A DNA stretch of 51,237 nucleotides, taken from Ignavibacteria bacterium (GTDB lineage Bacteria > Bacteroidota > Ignavibacteria > Tepidaquicellales > OLB5). A program made the translations under genes and the position numbers. Below are positions 38,734-48,494 of the stretch, in pieces. The stretch covers positions 1 to 51,237 of the forward strand of contig JAUQWQ010000032.1 in assembly GCA_030835085.1 (NCBI GenBank), written 5' to 3'. How positions within the stretch are numbered: the first letter of the stretch is position 1; each line of letters starts with the position of its first letter. The notes beneath the pieces were generated by a model. That model searched no databases and was not told the origin of the DNA. It saw only the letters and a list, made by a program, of their open reading frames with translations.

Positions 38734-41700
38734 ATGTTTCAATTTGAAAATAAAGATATTTTCCGCTTCAAAGTCCTGGGGATACTTTCACTTATCCTTT
38801 TATTTGTAATTCTTTTCGTTTTCGGGGTCAGATATTATTTTTCTCAGTCAATCATTAATAATTGGGATAGTATATCAAGTGAGAAGAAAAAAGAGATTCA
38901 TGCTGACTGCCTTAATATTTTTTATAACGCACAAAACCAGGCTTCCCAATATTCATACCAGCTTTTAAAGAATAAAAGACTTATTTCTGCTGTTACTTCC
39001 CTAAATACAAGAAAAGCTTATGATGCCCTTTATGAATCTGAAAACATAGGTGATTACAATATCGAGATTTATAATTCCAGGCTGGAACTCTTCTTATATT
39101 CCGGCAGACAATGCTTTCCTGATATTATTGAGCTTAAAAAAGCACTTTCCGGGGAAAGGTATTCTATTGTTAAGGAAACAGGAATATATACCTATATAGT
39201 TATTTTTGAACCGGTAAAAAACGATAACGGATTAGTTGAGGGTGTGCTGGTAACTTCAAAAATTCTGGATGTTAATTCTGGAATGCAGTCTACACTGTTC
39301 AACAGCTCCGGGTTAAAAAAAGATATTTATGATAAGTTTCATCTGGATATTCAGCTTGAATTTAACTCCCAGGCAAATACTTCTCCCAGTCCTGATACAT
39401 CTTCCGGAAGCCTTACACTGCTGAATCTGAAAGGCATAAATGATTATAATATCGGCAAGATGTTTGTTCCTGACCTTGACCAGTCGGCTTATCTTCTTAG
39501 TGTTCTGGGCAAGTTTGATAATGTTATTGGTTTCATAGTTTTTATATTAAATATTGTTTTAATATACTGGCTTCTGCTTGCTATCCGTAAAGCAGATTCA
39601 TACTTTCTGAAAATACTGCTCTTTACCGCCGGTTTGATCCTATCAAGGTATATGTGGCTGTACATTGATTTTCCCGGTGAATTTTTCGGGTTATTCGGTT
39701 CTGATATTTTTTCTCCGATTCATTATGCCTCAGGTATTGGTTTCGGAATGGCAAAATCACTTGGTGAGTTATCTGTTACATCAATAATTTTTACTTTTAT
39801 TTCAGTATATATTTTAAGTAATATCATAAAGTTATACAAGTCTGAACAAAAACCGGTAAAATGGTTCTGGGCTTTACTGATATCTTTGTCATCTGTGATA
39901 ATTTCCGTTGTTGTTCTTAACTATTACGGTTTGATTATTCAGAGCTTAATATTTGATTCTTCGGTAAAATTCATTGATAAATCAGATCTTTTTTCTTTTA
40001 ACCAGCCGGAACTGATAGTTGTAAGCATAATTATACTTTTCCTTTCAATTTCTCTGGTGATGATAATCCTTGCAGGTGCATTGCTATCTGCAAAATTCAT
40101 TGCTCCATATACGGGGTTCAACAGGTTCCTAAGGAAAAATTCTGTTTTAATTTTCTTTGCCGTATCCCTTTGTATAAACCTGTTAATTTCATTATTTCCT
40201 GATCAGTTCCTGGATATTTCATTAAAACTGAATTTACGTCTTACAATTCTTGCCCTCGCAGCAATTTTCAGCATTTATATTCAGCGACAGCTTATTATGT
40301 CAAGGGAGTATAAGTTTATCAACATTATAAACCTATCGCTTATACTGCTTGTTTGCGCAATATTTATACCGGCTGTGCTTCTTAATAAGATCACTTCACT
40401 TGAAAACCGGTATCTTGAAAAAGCCGCAAAGGATATTTCCCAGCAATCTACTGATAAGATCGTATTTCTGATCTCGGCAACTGTTGATGATATAAGCGAT
40501 GATATTTCAATTGAAACGGATATCAAAGATAAAAACAAAGCAGGTAAACTTGCGTTTAATATCTGGTCAAGAAGCAAGTTCCTTGATGAGGACCTTAATA
40601 CTGCTGTTTTTGTTCTGGATACAGCCAAAAAATTAATAAGTGATTTCAATATTAATCCGGGTGAACTTATTTCTGATAGTGTGCTTAACTTTACATTAAA
40701 TTCAGCAAAGAAGAAAAATTCAAATCAGGATATTGCCGGAGAAAATGAAGGGGAAACAGAAGAAGAACCGGAGACGATTGATTTCAGTACAGTTATGAAC
40801 AGGATGCTTGTTGATGAAGGCGAGATAATGCAGAACCCCGAAATGAAATTCTATTCTGCCATGATCCCGCTGGAAAAATCCGATCTAAAGAACAGCCGGT
40901 TTAATAAAACAATTGGTTATGTAATTATAGCGGCAGGTTATGACGCTAAGAATTTCCTTACTCAGACTAATCTTGGAATATTCCGGAGTTTTGCCAGGGA
41001 TAATATACTGAATAAACTTACCTCAACCCCGGTAATTTCTGAATTTTCTGAATCAGAGCTGGTTGGTTCATCTAACAAAGATATTTCTAAAGCTCAGCTG
41101 AAATCTCTTGATGCTTTCCGTGAAAGCGTTAAAGATAAAGTAGATAAATCCGCTCTGAGATATGATGAATTTGAGAATGAAATATACAAATCATTTTATG
41201 TTTTAACTGAAAGTAAAAGCAGCAGTAATTTAAGCAGCCAGAAGATATATGTAGTAAGCGTTAAGGTAAATGATTTCAGCCTTAGTACATTTTTCTTTTT
41301 CAGGTACCTGCTTTTCCTTGTCTTAATTTACCTGATATTCCTTTTTGTTTATATAGTATATAAAGGCTTTTCATACCTGCTTGATACTGAATCGGTCAGA
41401 TTTATCAAATTCGGGTTCAGGGAAAAGCTTTTCGTTTCTTTTATGCTGGCTTCAGTTATACCTATTGTAATACTGGCTATTTATACAAGAGCATTTGTTA
41501 ATGATAAGAATGAGGATTTTTATAAGAACCAGCTTATCAGCGACCTTAGAATAGTTGACCAGTATGTAAGAAGCCGGACGAATTTTGATGTTACGAAAAC
41601 CGATAAAAAAATTCATGGTGAGAATATTACAGGTTTTTCAAATCTTTTCGATAAAGGGTTTTCTGAAACTGACAAGAACTTTAATTATTACATCAAAAAT

Positions 41701-42888
41701 AAGCTTGCAGCTACAACAAGCGAACAGCTTTATAAATCAGACCTGCTGGATACAAGGCTTAGCGGTAGCGCATATTACAATCTTGCCCTTCTGAAGAAGG
41801 ATTATTTTTCTGAAAATCAGCAAATTGGTGATTTTACTTTCATAGTAGGCTATAAACCTATTTATGATAATTTTAATAATCTTACAGGTATTATTTCAAC
41901 CCAAACAGTATTTAAGCAGAGCGAAATTAACCAGGAGCTAACTGAAAGCTTAGTATATATACTGGGACCTTATTTCGCCGCCGTAATACTGCTGATATTC
42001 ATTGTGAACTTCCTTTCATACAGGATCTCCAATCCTATTTTAAGGCTGCAGAAAGCCACTGAGCAGCTCTCGCAGGGCAACATTGATGTTCAGGTCAAAT
42101 CCAGCAGCAAAGATGAGATAGGGGAGCTAGTTAATTCATTTAACAGGATGATAAAGGAACTGAAACGCTCCAGGGCTGAGCTGCAAAAAGCTGAGCGCGA
42201 AGGCGCATGGCGCGATATTGCCAGGCAGGTTGCGCATGAAATTAAAAATCCTTTAACACCTATGAAACTTGCTATGCAGCATTTGTATTATGCATATACC
42301 CATGGTTCCAACGATTTTAAAACAATTATCCAGACCACAAATAAACTTATTATTGACCAGGTAGAAACTCTGAACAGGATAGCTACAGAATTTTCAAATT
42401 TTGCAAAGCTGCCAAGCCGCAATTATGAGCTGCTGAATATGAATGAGATCCTTGAAGATGTTGTAAGCCTTATGGATACAAGAGGGAAGATAACCCTTAA
42501 GCTTGATCCTGCTATTAATAAAGAGCTTGTTATGGGTGACAGGGATGAAGTTAAACGGGCACTGATAAATATCATAAAGAACTCATTGCAGGCTATTGAT
42601 GAAATTGATGATTCTTCTTTTAAAGGAAAAGTGGATGTTGAAAGTATCCGAAAGAACGGATTTTATTCGGTGAAAATTAAAGATAACGGAATTGGAATGG
42701 ATGATGATACACAGCAAAAACTTTTTGAACCGTATTTTTCAACTAAATCAAGCGGAATGGGTCTTGGATTGGTTATAACAAAAAAGATCCTGGATGACAT
42801 GAAAGCCAGGATAAAAGTCAACAGCAGCCGCTCTGCCGGAACTGTAGTGGAGATCAATTTTAAGATAACAGATAAAAATAATGCATAG
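38734..42888 (+). CDS. Large polytopic sensor histidine kinase (HAMP + HisKA + HATPase, NtrY-like)
   Basis: About 12 hydrophobic helices; HAMP (RISNPILRLQKATEQLSQGNIDVQVKSSSKDEIGELVNSFNRM); H-box ARQVAHEIKNPLTPMKLA; G-boxes IKDNGIGMD and GMGLGLVITKKI. Confidence 0.93.
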   Translation: MFQFENKDIFRFKVLGILSLILLFVILFVFGVRYYFSQSIINNWDSISSEKKKEIHADCLNIFYNAQNQASQYSYQLLKNKRLISAVTSLNTRKAYDALYESENIGDYNIEIYNSRLELFLYSGRQCFPDIIELKKALSGERYSIVKETGIYTYIVIFEPVKNDNGLVEGVLVTSKILDVNSGMQSTLFNSSGLKKDIYDKFHLDIQLEFNSQANTSPSPDTSSGSLTLLNLKGINDYNIGKMFVPDLDQSAYLLSVLGKFDNVIGFIVFILNIVLIYWLLLAIRKADSYFLKILLFTAGLILSRYMWLYIDFPGEFFGLFGSDIFSPIHYASGIGFGMAKSLGELSVTSIIFTFISVYILSNIIKLYKSEQKPVKWFWALLISLSSVIISVVVLNYYGLIIQSLIFDSSVKFIDKSDLFSFNQPELIVVSIIILFLSISLVMIILAGALLSAKFIAPYTGFNRFLRKNSVLIFFAVSLCINLLISLFPDQFLDISLKLNLRLTILALAAIFSIYIQRQLIMSREYKFINIINLSLILLVCAIFIPAVLLNKITSLENRYLEKAAKDISQQSTDKIVFLISATVDDISDDISIETDIKDKNKAGKLAFNIWSRSKFLDEDLNTAVFVLDTAKKLISDFNINPGELISDSVLNFTLNSAKKKNSNQDIAGENEGETEEEPETIDFSTVMNRMLVDEGEIMQNPEMKFYSAMIPLEKSDLKNSRFNKTIGYVIIAAGYDAKNFLTQTNLGIFRSFARDNILNKLTSTPVISEFSESELVGSSNKDISKAQLKSLDAFRESVKDKVDKSALRYDEFENEIYKSFYVLTESKSSSNLSSQKIYVVSVKVNDFSLSTFFFFRYLLFLVLIYLIFLFVYIVYKGFSYLLDTESVRFIKFGFREKLFVSFMLASVIPIVILAIYTRAFVNDKNEDFYKNQLISDLRIVDQYVRSRTNFDVTKTDKKIHGENITGFSNLFDKGFSETDKNFNYYIKNKLAATTSEQLYKSDLLDTRLSGSAYYNLALLKKDYFSENQQIGDFTFIVGYKPIYDNFNNLTGIISTQTVFKQSEINQELTESLVYILGPYFAAVILLIFIVNFLSYRISNPILRLQKATEQLSQGNIDVQVKSSSKDEIGELVNSFNRMIKELKRSRAELQKAEREGAWRDIARQVAHEIKNPLTPMKLAMQHLYYAYTHGSNDFKTIIQTTNKLIIDQVETLNRIATEFSNFAKLPSRNYELLNMNEILEDVVSLMDTRGKITLKLDPAINKELVMGDRDEVKRALINIIKNSLQAIDEIDDSSFKGKVDVESIRKNGFYSVKIKDNGIGMDDDTQQKLFEPYFSTKSSGMGLGLVITKKILDDMKARIKVNSSRSAGTVVEINFKITDKNNA

Positions 42889-42914
42889 TGTTAATCCGGG
42901 TTTGAACAAATATA

Positions 42915-42941
42915 AAAGGCGCACCGTTTTGGAGCGCCTTT
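42915..42941. terminator. Intrinsic terminator hairpin downstream of the kinase
   Basis: aaaggcgc-accgttttgga-gcgccttt followed by aatgttt. Confidence 0.75.
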
Positions 42942-42971
42942 AATGTTTACGGCCAAAAAATTTTCAGCTAG

Positions 42972-43187
42972 TTACCTTTTAAAATACCAGTAATTTTCAT
43001 CTTCAAAGAAAAACTCCATGCCATAATGCTTCCTTATAAGAACTTTGAACACTATGAATTTACCCGGAGCTTTTGTGATCTTTGGATGCCTCCCGAAATC
43101 ACTGCATGTACTTAACTCAAACAAGGTAGTTCTTGCTATCTTGCTTGGTTTATACTCACCTACATAAATGGTCTTTCTTTCCAGCAT
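42972..43187 (-). CDS. Small hypothetical protein (71 aa)
   Basis: ORF convergent with the kinase and separated from it by a terminator; composition looks coding; no family recognised. Confidence 0.5.
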   Translation of the reverse strand: MLERKTIYVGEYKPSKIARTTLFELSTCSDFGRHPKITKAPGKFIVFKVLIRKHYGMEFFFEDENYWYFKR

Positions 43188-43422
43188 TGATTCAATTTTA
43201 ATTATTTAAATATATATATACTAATATATAATGACAAGGAAAAATTGCGTAATATAACGTGTGTACGTGATATCAACTTGATTTAAAAGTTATTTCAGTT
43301 TTAACTTATTTATAATATACACTTCATACGTTAATATGGTATTTTAACCTGAATAAATTTTAAGTTCTATCATGTATTCTTAAATTGAAATTACCATAAT
43401 AAATGCGTATTTTTAATGAATT

Positions 43423-44331
43423 ATGCAAAAATTATCCGGATTTGTACCGATAATCGGTGCGCCAAATGCAGGCAAATCAACTTTGCTGAACGCAATTTTA
43501 GGGCAGAACATTTCTATTGTTACTGCAAAGCCGCAAACAACACGAAACAGGATAACCGGCATATATACAAAAGATAATATTCAGATAGTTTTTGTGGATA
43601 CTCCGGGAATTCTTGACCCCAAGTACAAACTGCAGCAGTTTATGAGCAGGGAAATTGATTCAAGTGTTAATGAATCTGATGTAATTGTGCTTGTTATAGA
43701 TATCAAAAAGTATGAGAGAGATTCATTTGCGAAGCTTTACGATAAATACAGCAATGAATACAAAGATCATAAATTATTCTGTGTACTTAATAAAATAGAC
43801 CTTATAAGAAAAGAAGATATACTTTCTGTAATAAAGGATATTGCGGATAATTTTAAAGTTGACGAGATCATCCCGGTTTCAGCAGTAAAAGGATTTAATG
43901 TTGATGAACTGATTAAAACGATAATTAAATACCTGCCTGAAAATGAATTCTATTTTGAAAGTGACGTGCTTACTTCGCAGCCGGAAAAATTCTTTGTTTC
44001 TGAAATAATCAGACAAAATGTTTTAAGGCAGTATAAAGATGAGATACCTTTTTCCGTTTATATTGATATTGAGGAATTTAAAGAACGCGAAAGCGGAAAG
44101 GATTTTATCAGGGCATCTGTCATTGTTGAAAGAGATACACAAAAGGCTATAATTATCGGGGAAGGCGGTTTGAAGATCAAAAAACTCGGTGAATATTCAC
44201 GCAAGTCTGTTGAGGAGTTTCTCGGGAGACCAGTTTATCTTGAGCTGTTTGTAAAAGTGCGCAAAGACTGGAAAAATGATGATGAATTTTTGAAAAAGAA
44301 TTTTAATAAATTCGGGACATCAGTAACATAA
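43423..44331 (+). CDS. era: GTPase Era
   Basis: GAPNAGKSTLLNAILGQNISIVTAKPQTTRNRITGIYT, FVDTPGIL, NKIDLI, C-terminal KH (IIGEGGLKIKKLGEYSRKSVEEFLGRPVYLELFVKVRKDW). Confidence 0.97.
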   Translation: MQKLSGFVPIIGAPNAGKSTLLNAILGQNISIVTAKPQTTRNRITGIYTKDNIQIVFVDTPGILDPKYKLQQFMSREIDSSVNESDVIVLVIDIKKYERDSFAKLYDKYSNEYKDHKLFCVLNKIDLIRKEDILSVIKDIADNFKVDEIIPVSAVKGFNVDELIKTIIKYLPENEFYFESDVLTSQPEKFFVSEIIRQNVLRQYKDEIPFSVYIDIEEFKERESGKDFIRASVIVERDTQKAIIIGEGGLKIKKLGEYSRKSVEEFLGRPVYLELFVKVRKDWKNDDEFLKKNFNKFGTSVT

Positions 44332-44365
44332 ATGATCATCAGTTACTTAAATAATATAAATCTAT

Positions 44366-45373
44366 TTGGATACAGCATTTAATAACTACCGCGGACTGAT
44401 AGAGAAAAGACTTTTCGGTTTTCTGGAAGCTGAAACTGAACGCTCTAAATACTGCAAGGATAACCAGAAGTATCCTTATACGCTTTTTGATCCTCTGAAT
44501 TACATAATGTCAGGTGGCGGAAAAAGGGTCAGGCCAATTCTGGTTCTTCTTTCATGCGAAGCATTTGGGGGTGATATAAATAATGCGCTTGATGCTGCCA
44601 TTGCCGTTGAAATACTGCATAATTTCACCCTTGTTCATGATGATATTATGGATAATGCCGGCACCCGAAGGGGTAAACAGACTATTCATAAGAAATGGGA
44701 TGTTAATTCAGCTATATTGGTAGGGGATGAGCTCATTGGACTTTCATACCGCTCATTATTACGCTCAAAAACAGATAACATTACCGGGGTTTTGCAGGCA
44801 TTTACAGATGGTGTAATTGAAGTATGCGAAGGACAGGCGCTTGATAAAGAGTTTGAAATCAGCGCAGATGTATCCATTGATGATTATAAAATAATGATCC
44901 GCAAAAAGACCGCTGAACTGCTCAGGACCTCTTCTGTTATGGGAGCAATTATTGGTAATGCCGATAAAACGGGTATTGATGCCATAAGCAATTATTCCGA
45001 AAACATCGGTCTTGCATTCCAGATACAGGATGACCTGCTGGATGTGATTGCTGATGAAGGTGAGTTCGGCAAGAAAATTGGCGGTGATATACTGGAAAGA
45101 AAAAAAACATTCCTGTATTTAAAAGCGCTTGAACTTCTTGAAGGCAAAAAGCGCGATGATTTTATGTACCTGTACAACTCAAACGGAGCCACTGAAACTA
45201 AGATTAAAGAAATTGTGGAAATGTATAATGATATTTGTGTGATAGGTTCTGCTAAAGATGAAATTGCATTATATACAGAAAAAGCCAATAAAAGTCTTGA
45301 TTGCATTCAAAGCAGCAATGCAAGGAATCTGCTTGAAAGGTTTTCGGGGATGCTGCTGAACCGGAGTTATTGA
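44366..45373 (+). CDS. Polyprenyl diphosphate synthase (trans-isoprenyl)
   Basis: GGGKRVRPILVLLSCEAFGG, LVHDDIMDNAGTRRGKQTIH (DDxxD), AFQIQDDLLDVIADEGEFGKKIGGDILERKKTF. TTG start. Confidence 0.94.
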   Translation: MDTAFNNYRGLIEKRLFGFLEAETERSKYCKDNQKYPYTLFDPLNYIMSGGGKRVRPILVLLSCEAFGGDINNALDAAIAVEILHNFTLVHDDIMDNAGTRRGKQTIHKKWDVNSAILVGDELIGLSYRSLLRSKTDNITGVLQAFTDGVIEVCEGQALDKEFEISADVSIDDYKIMIRKKTAELLRTSSVMGAIIGNADKTGIDAISNYSENIGLAFQIQDDLLDVIADEGEFGKKIGGDILERKKTFLYLKALELLEGKKRDDFMYLYNSNGATETKIKEIVEMYNDICVIGSAKDEIALYTEKANKSLDCIQSSNARNLLERFSGMLLNRSY

Positions 45374-45639
45374 TGATAGAAAAGACTGTCACAATAATAA
45401 ATAAAGCAGGAATGCATACAAGACCTGCATCTAATATTGTTAAGATCGCGTCAAAATTCAGATCTGATTTTTTCATTATTAAAAATAATTACAGTATAAA
45501 CGGTAAAAGTATAATAGGCGTTATGACACTGGCTGCAGAACAGGGCTCCAAACTTACATTAAGGTTTGATGGTGAAGATGAACAAAAAGCTTCAGCAGAA
45601 GTTGTTAAATTTTTTGAAGATGGTTTCGGAGAGCTTTAA
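45373..45639 (+). CDS. ptsH: Phosphocarrier protein HPr
   Basis: NKAGMHTRPASNIVKIASKF (active His) and NGKSIIGVMTLAAEQGS (regulatory-Ser region). ATG overlaps the upstream stop. Confidence 0.93.
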   Translation: MIEKTVTIINKAGMHTRPASNIVKIASKFRSDFFIIKNNYSINGKSIIGVMTLAAEQGSKLTLRFDGEDEQKASAEVVKFFEDGFGEL

Positions 45640-45653
45640 CTGAAAAATGATAA

Positions 45654-47414
45654 ATGAATAGTAAGCCGGAAAAAATTTATAAAGGAATCGCTGCATCGAA
45701 AGGTATTTCGATAGGGAAACCTTTTGTTTACCGCGCTGAGGTACCAAGCTATAAAGTTGATGTTTCGCCGGCAGCAATATTATCATCAGATGCCGAGATA
45801 TCGGATTATGAAAGCGCTGTAAACCAGTCAGTTAAAGAGCTCAATAAAATATTCAGTTTAGCAAAAGAAAAGCTGGATGAAAAGAATCTCCAGATATTTG
45901 AAGCACAGTTAAGTTTCCTTTATGATAATTTTTTCCATTCGAAGGTAAAAGACCGCATTCGCTCAGAAAATAAACAGGCGTTTGCAGTATTTAAAGAAGA
46001 GATCCAGATTCTTGAAAACGCAATAGTTGCATCAAATGATGAATATATCCGGGACAGGGTTAATGATATTGAGGATATGAAGAACCGTGTTTTAAGGAAT
46101 CTTCTAAAAGGCAGGCTCGTATCCAAGATCACAGAAAACTCAATAGTAATTGCAAGGAATCTATCGCCGGCTGATACTATACTTTTCAGTAACAGGAATC
46201 TGCTTGGTATTGCCACTGATCTTGGAGGTATAAACTCTCATGTAGCGCTCATATCACGTTCATTAAGGATTCCTGCTGTTGTTGCAATGCAGGAAATATC
46301 GGTTAATATTGCATCTGATGATTTTCTTATCATTGACGGGTATAAAGGACTGGTTATCAAAAATCCTTCTGAAGATACCATAATTTCTTACAGAGAGCAA
46401 ATTGAAAAGAACAATGAGCTTGAGCGTAAGCTCGAAGAAATTGAAAAATTACCGACTGAAACAAAAGACGGCAAACAGGTAAGACTTTCAACCAATCTTG
46501 AATTCAACAATGAAGTTGATTACGTTGTAACTCACTTTGGCTGTGATGTAGGCCTTTACCGGACTGAACACCTGTTCATGGAACAGGGTGATTTCCCGTC
46601 TGAAGAAGATCAGTATAAACAATATAAATTTCTCGCAGAGCATATCTATCCCAAAACCGTTACTATAAGGACATTCGATATAGGCGGAGATAAAATTCTG
46701 CCTGAATCTCAAAAAGAACTGAATCCTTTTTTAGGATGGCGCGGTATCAGAATATGCCTGGATAAAAAAGAAACATTCCTTGCGCAGCTAAGGGCAATTT
46801 TAAAAGCTTCAACAGGCGGTAATCTTAAAATCATGCTGCCTATGATCTCAGGAATAGAAGAAGTAAAAAAAACATACCAGTATCTTGAAGAAGCAAAATC
46901 TCAGCTGCGGAGCAGTAATATCCGATTTGATGAAAAAATTCAGGTTGGTGTGATGATTGAAATACCATCAGCTGTTATTCTGGCGGATGAGCTGGCAAAG
47001 ATGGTCGATTTTTTCAGTATCGGTACCAATGACCTTGTACAATACTCACTTGCTGTTGACAGGGACAGCAGCCTTGTTTGCGATATGTATGAGAAATTTC
47101 ACCCGGCAGTTTTGAGACTCATAGATATGACTGTTAAGAGTGCGGCAAGGAATAATATTCCGGTAAGTGTATGCGGGGAAATGGCTTCTGATCCGTATGC
47201 AAGTCTGCTGCTCATAGGTATGGGAGTTACAGAGCTGAGTGTTGTTTCAACCCAGTACCTTCAGATAAAACGCCTTATAAGGCTGGTTAACTATGAAAAA
47301 TCACGCGAAGTTGCGGCTAAAGTATTAACTATGAGTACAATTAATGATGTAAAAACATACATTGAAGATTGTTTTAATAAAAATATAGGCGAGCAGCTGG
47401 AAGCTGTTAATTGA
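45654..47414 (+). CDS. ptsI: PEP-protein phosphotransferase, enzyme I
   Basis: GIAASKGISIGKPFVY, GGINSHVALISRSLRIPAVV, FRTEHLFMEQGDFPSEEDQ-like, GWRGIRICL, FSIGTNDLVQYSLAVDRDS, SVCGEMASDP. Confidence 0.96.
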   Translation: MNSKPEKIYKGIAASKGISIGKPFVYRAEVPSYKVDVSPAAILSSDAEISDYESAVNQSVKELNKIFSLAKEKLDEKNLQIFEAQLSFLYDNFFHSKVKDRIRSENKQAFAVFKEEIQILENAIVASNDEYIRDRVNDIEDMKNRVLRNLLKGRLVSKITENSIVIARNLSPADTILFSNRNLLGIATDLGGINSHVALISRSLRIPAVVAMQEISVNIASDDFLIIDGYKGLVIKNPSEDTIISYREQIEKNNELERKLEEIEKLPTETKDGKQVRLSTNLEFNNEVDYVVTHFGCDVGLYRTEHLFMEQGDFPSEEDQYKQYKFLAEHIYPKTVTIRTFDIGGDKILPESQKELNPFLGWRGIRICLDKKETFLAQLRAILKASTGGNLKIMLPMISGIEEVKKTYQYLEEAKSQLRSSNIRFDEKIQVGVMIEIPSAVILADELAKMVDFFSIGTNDLVQYSLAVDRDSSLVCDMYEKFHPAVLRLIDMTVKSAARNNIPVSVCGEMASDPYASLLLIGMGVTELSVVSTQYLQIKRLIRLVNYEKSREVAAKVLTMSTINDVKTYIEDCFNKNIGEQLEAVN

Positions 47415-47437
47415 ATTTCACTTACTAAAATAGAATT

Positions 47438-48490
47438 ATGATAACAAGATCAGAAATAGAAATACACGACAGCGCAAAAATGTTTGCAGTTATTGCAGGT
47501 TTCCCTGAGCAGCTGAAACAGGCATTTGATATCGGCAGCAATATCAATATTCAGCTTGATATATCCGGTATCAGGAATATCATTATAACAGGTCTGGGCG
47601 GCTCAGCAATAGGCGGTGACCTGCTGAGAAGTTACCTGCAGTATGAAATTAAAATACCTGTTCAGGTGAACAGGAATTATTATATACCTGCATATGCAAA
47701 TGAACATACTCTTGTGGTATGTTCAAGTTATTCCGGTGATACCGAAGAAACTATTTCAGCATATAATGATGCCAAAAGCAAAGGATGTAAAATTGCATGC
47801 ATTTCTGCAGGCGGTAAATTGACCATCATGGCCGAAAATGACGGTAATTACGTTGTTAAAGTGCCCCGCGGGTACCAGCCAAGATGCGCGCTTGCATTTT
47901 CTTTTATTACAATGCTGATGCTGTTTGTTAAGCTTAAATTCATTGCTGAGCGGGATCACGATATTGCTAAGCTTATTGACCTTATGAAGGAAAGATCAAT
48001 GATATATTCTTCAATTGATGGTGGAACGAACCCCGCGGTTAATATTGCAGAACATTTACGTGGTATGATACCGGTTATTTACTCATCCAATGACCTGCTG
48101 GATATTGTAAACCTGAGATGGAGAGGTCAGTTTGCCGAAAATTCCAAAACACTTGCCTTTGGCAATTACTTTCCGGAGTTAAACCACAATGAAATAGTTG
48201 GGTGGCAGGAAAATTCAGATTTTTTGCGTAATTTTGCATTAATATATCTTCTCGATAGGGAAGATAATCCCCGAATTTTAAAAAGGCAGAAGATTTCCAA
48301 AGAAATTCTCGAGCCTTACAGGGGAAAAGATATTGAGATCGAATCTGAAGGTAATTCAAAACTCGAAAGAATTTTCGATCTTGTGTACCTTGGTGACTGG
48401 ATAAGTTTTTATCTTGCTGTAATAAATAAAACAGATCCTTCACCGATTGAAAAAATAAACATCTTAAAAAATAAATTAATGGAGAGTTAG
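47438..48490 (+). CDS. Bifunctional phosphoglucose/phosphomannose isomerase (SIS domain)
   Basis: ITGLGGSAIGGDLLRSYL, VCSSYSGDTEETISAYNDAKSKGCKIACISAGGKL, PRCALAFSF, ELNHNEIVGW. Confidence 0.93.
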   Translation: MITRSEIEIHDSAKMFAVIAGFPEQLKQAFDIGSNINIQLDISGIRNIIITGLGGSAIGGDLLRSYLQYEIKIPVQVNRNYYIPAYANEHTLVVCSSYSGDTEETISAYNDAKSKGCKIACISAGGKLTIMAENDGNYVVKVPRGYQPRCALAFSFITMLMLFVKLKFIAERDHDIAKLIDLMKERSMIYSSIDGGTNPAVNIAEHLRGMIPVIYSSNDLLDIVNLRWRGQFAENSKTLAFGNYFPELNHNEIVGWQENSDFLRNFALIYLLDREDNPRILKRQKISKEILEPYRGKDIEIESEGNSKLERIFDLVYLGDWISFYLAVINKTDPSPIEKINILKNKLMES

Positions 48491-48494
48491 ATCC

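Noticed and set aside
48075-48443. Minus ORF of 122 aa
   Set aside because: Antisense to the SIS-domain isomerase; no supporting motif.
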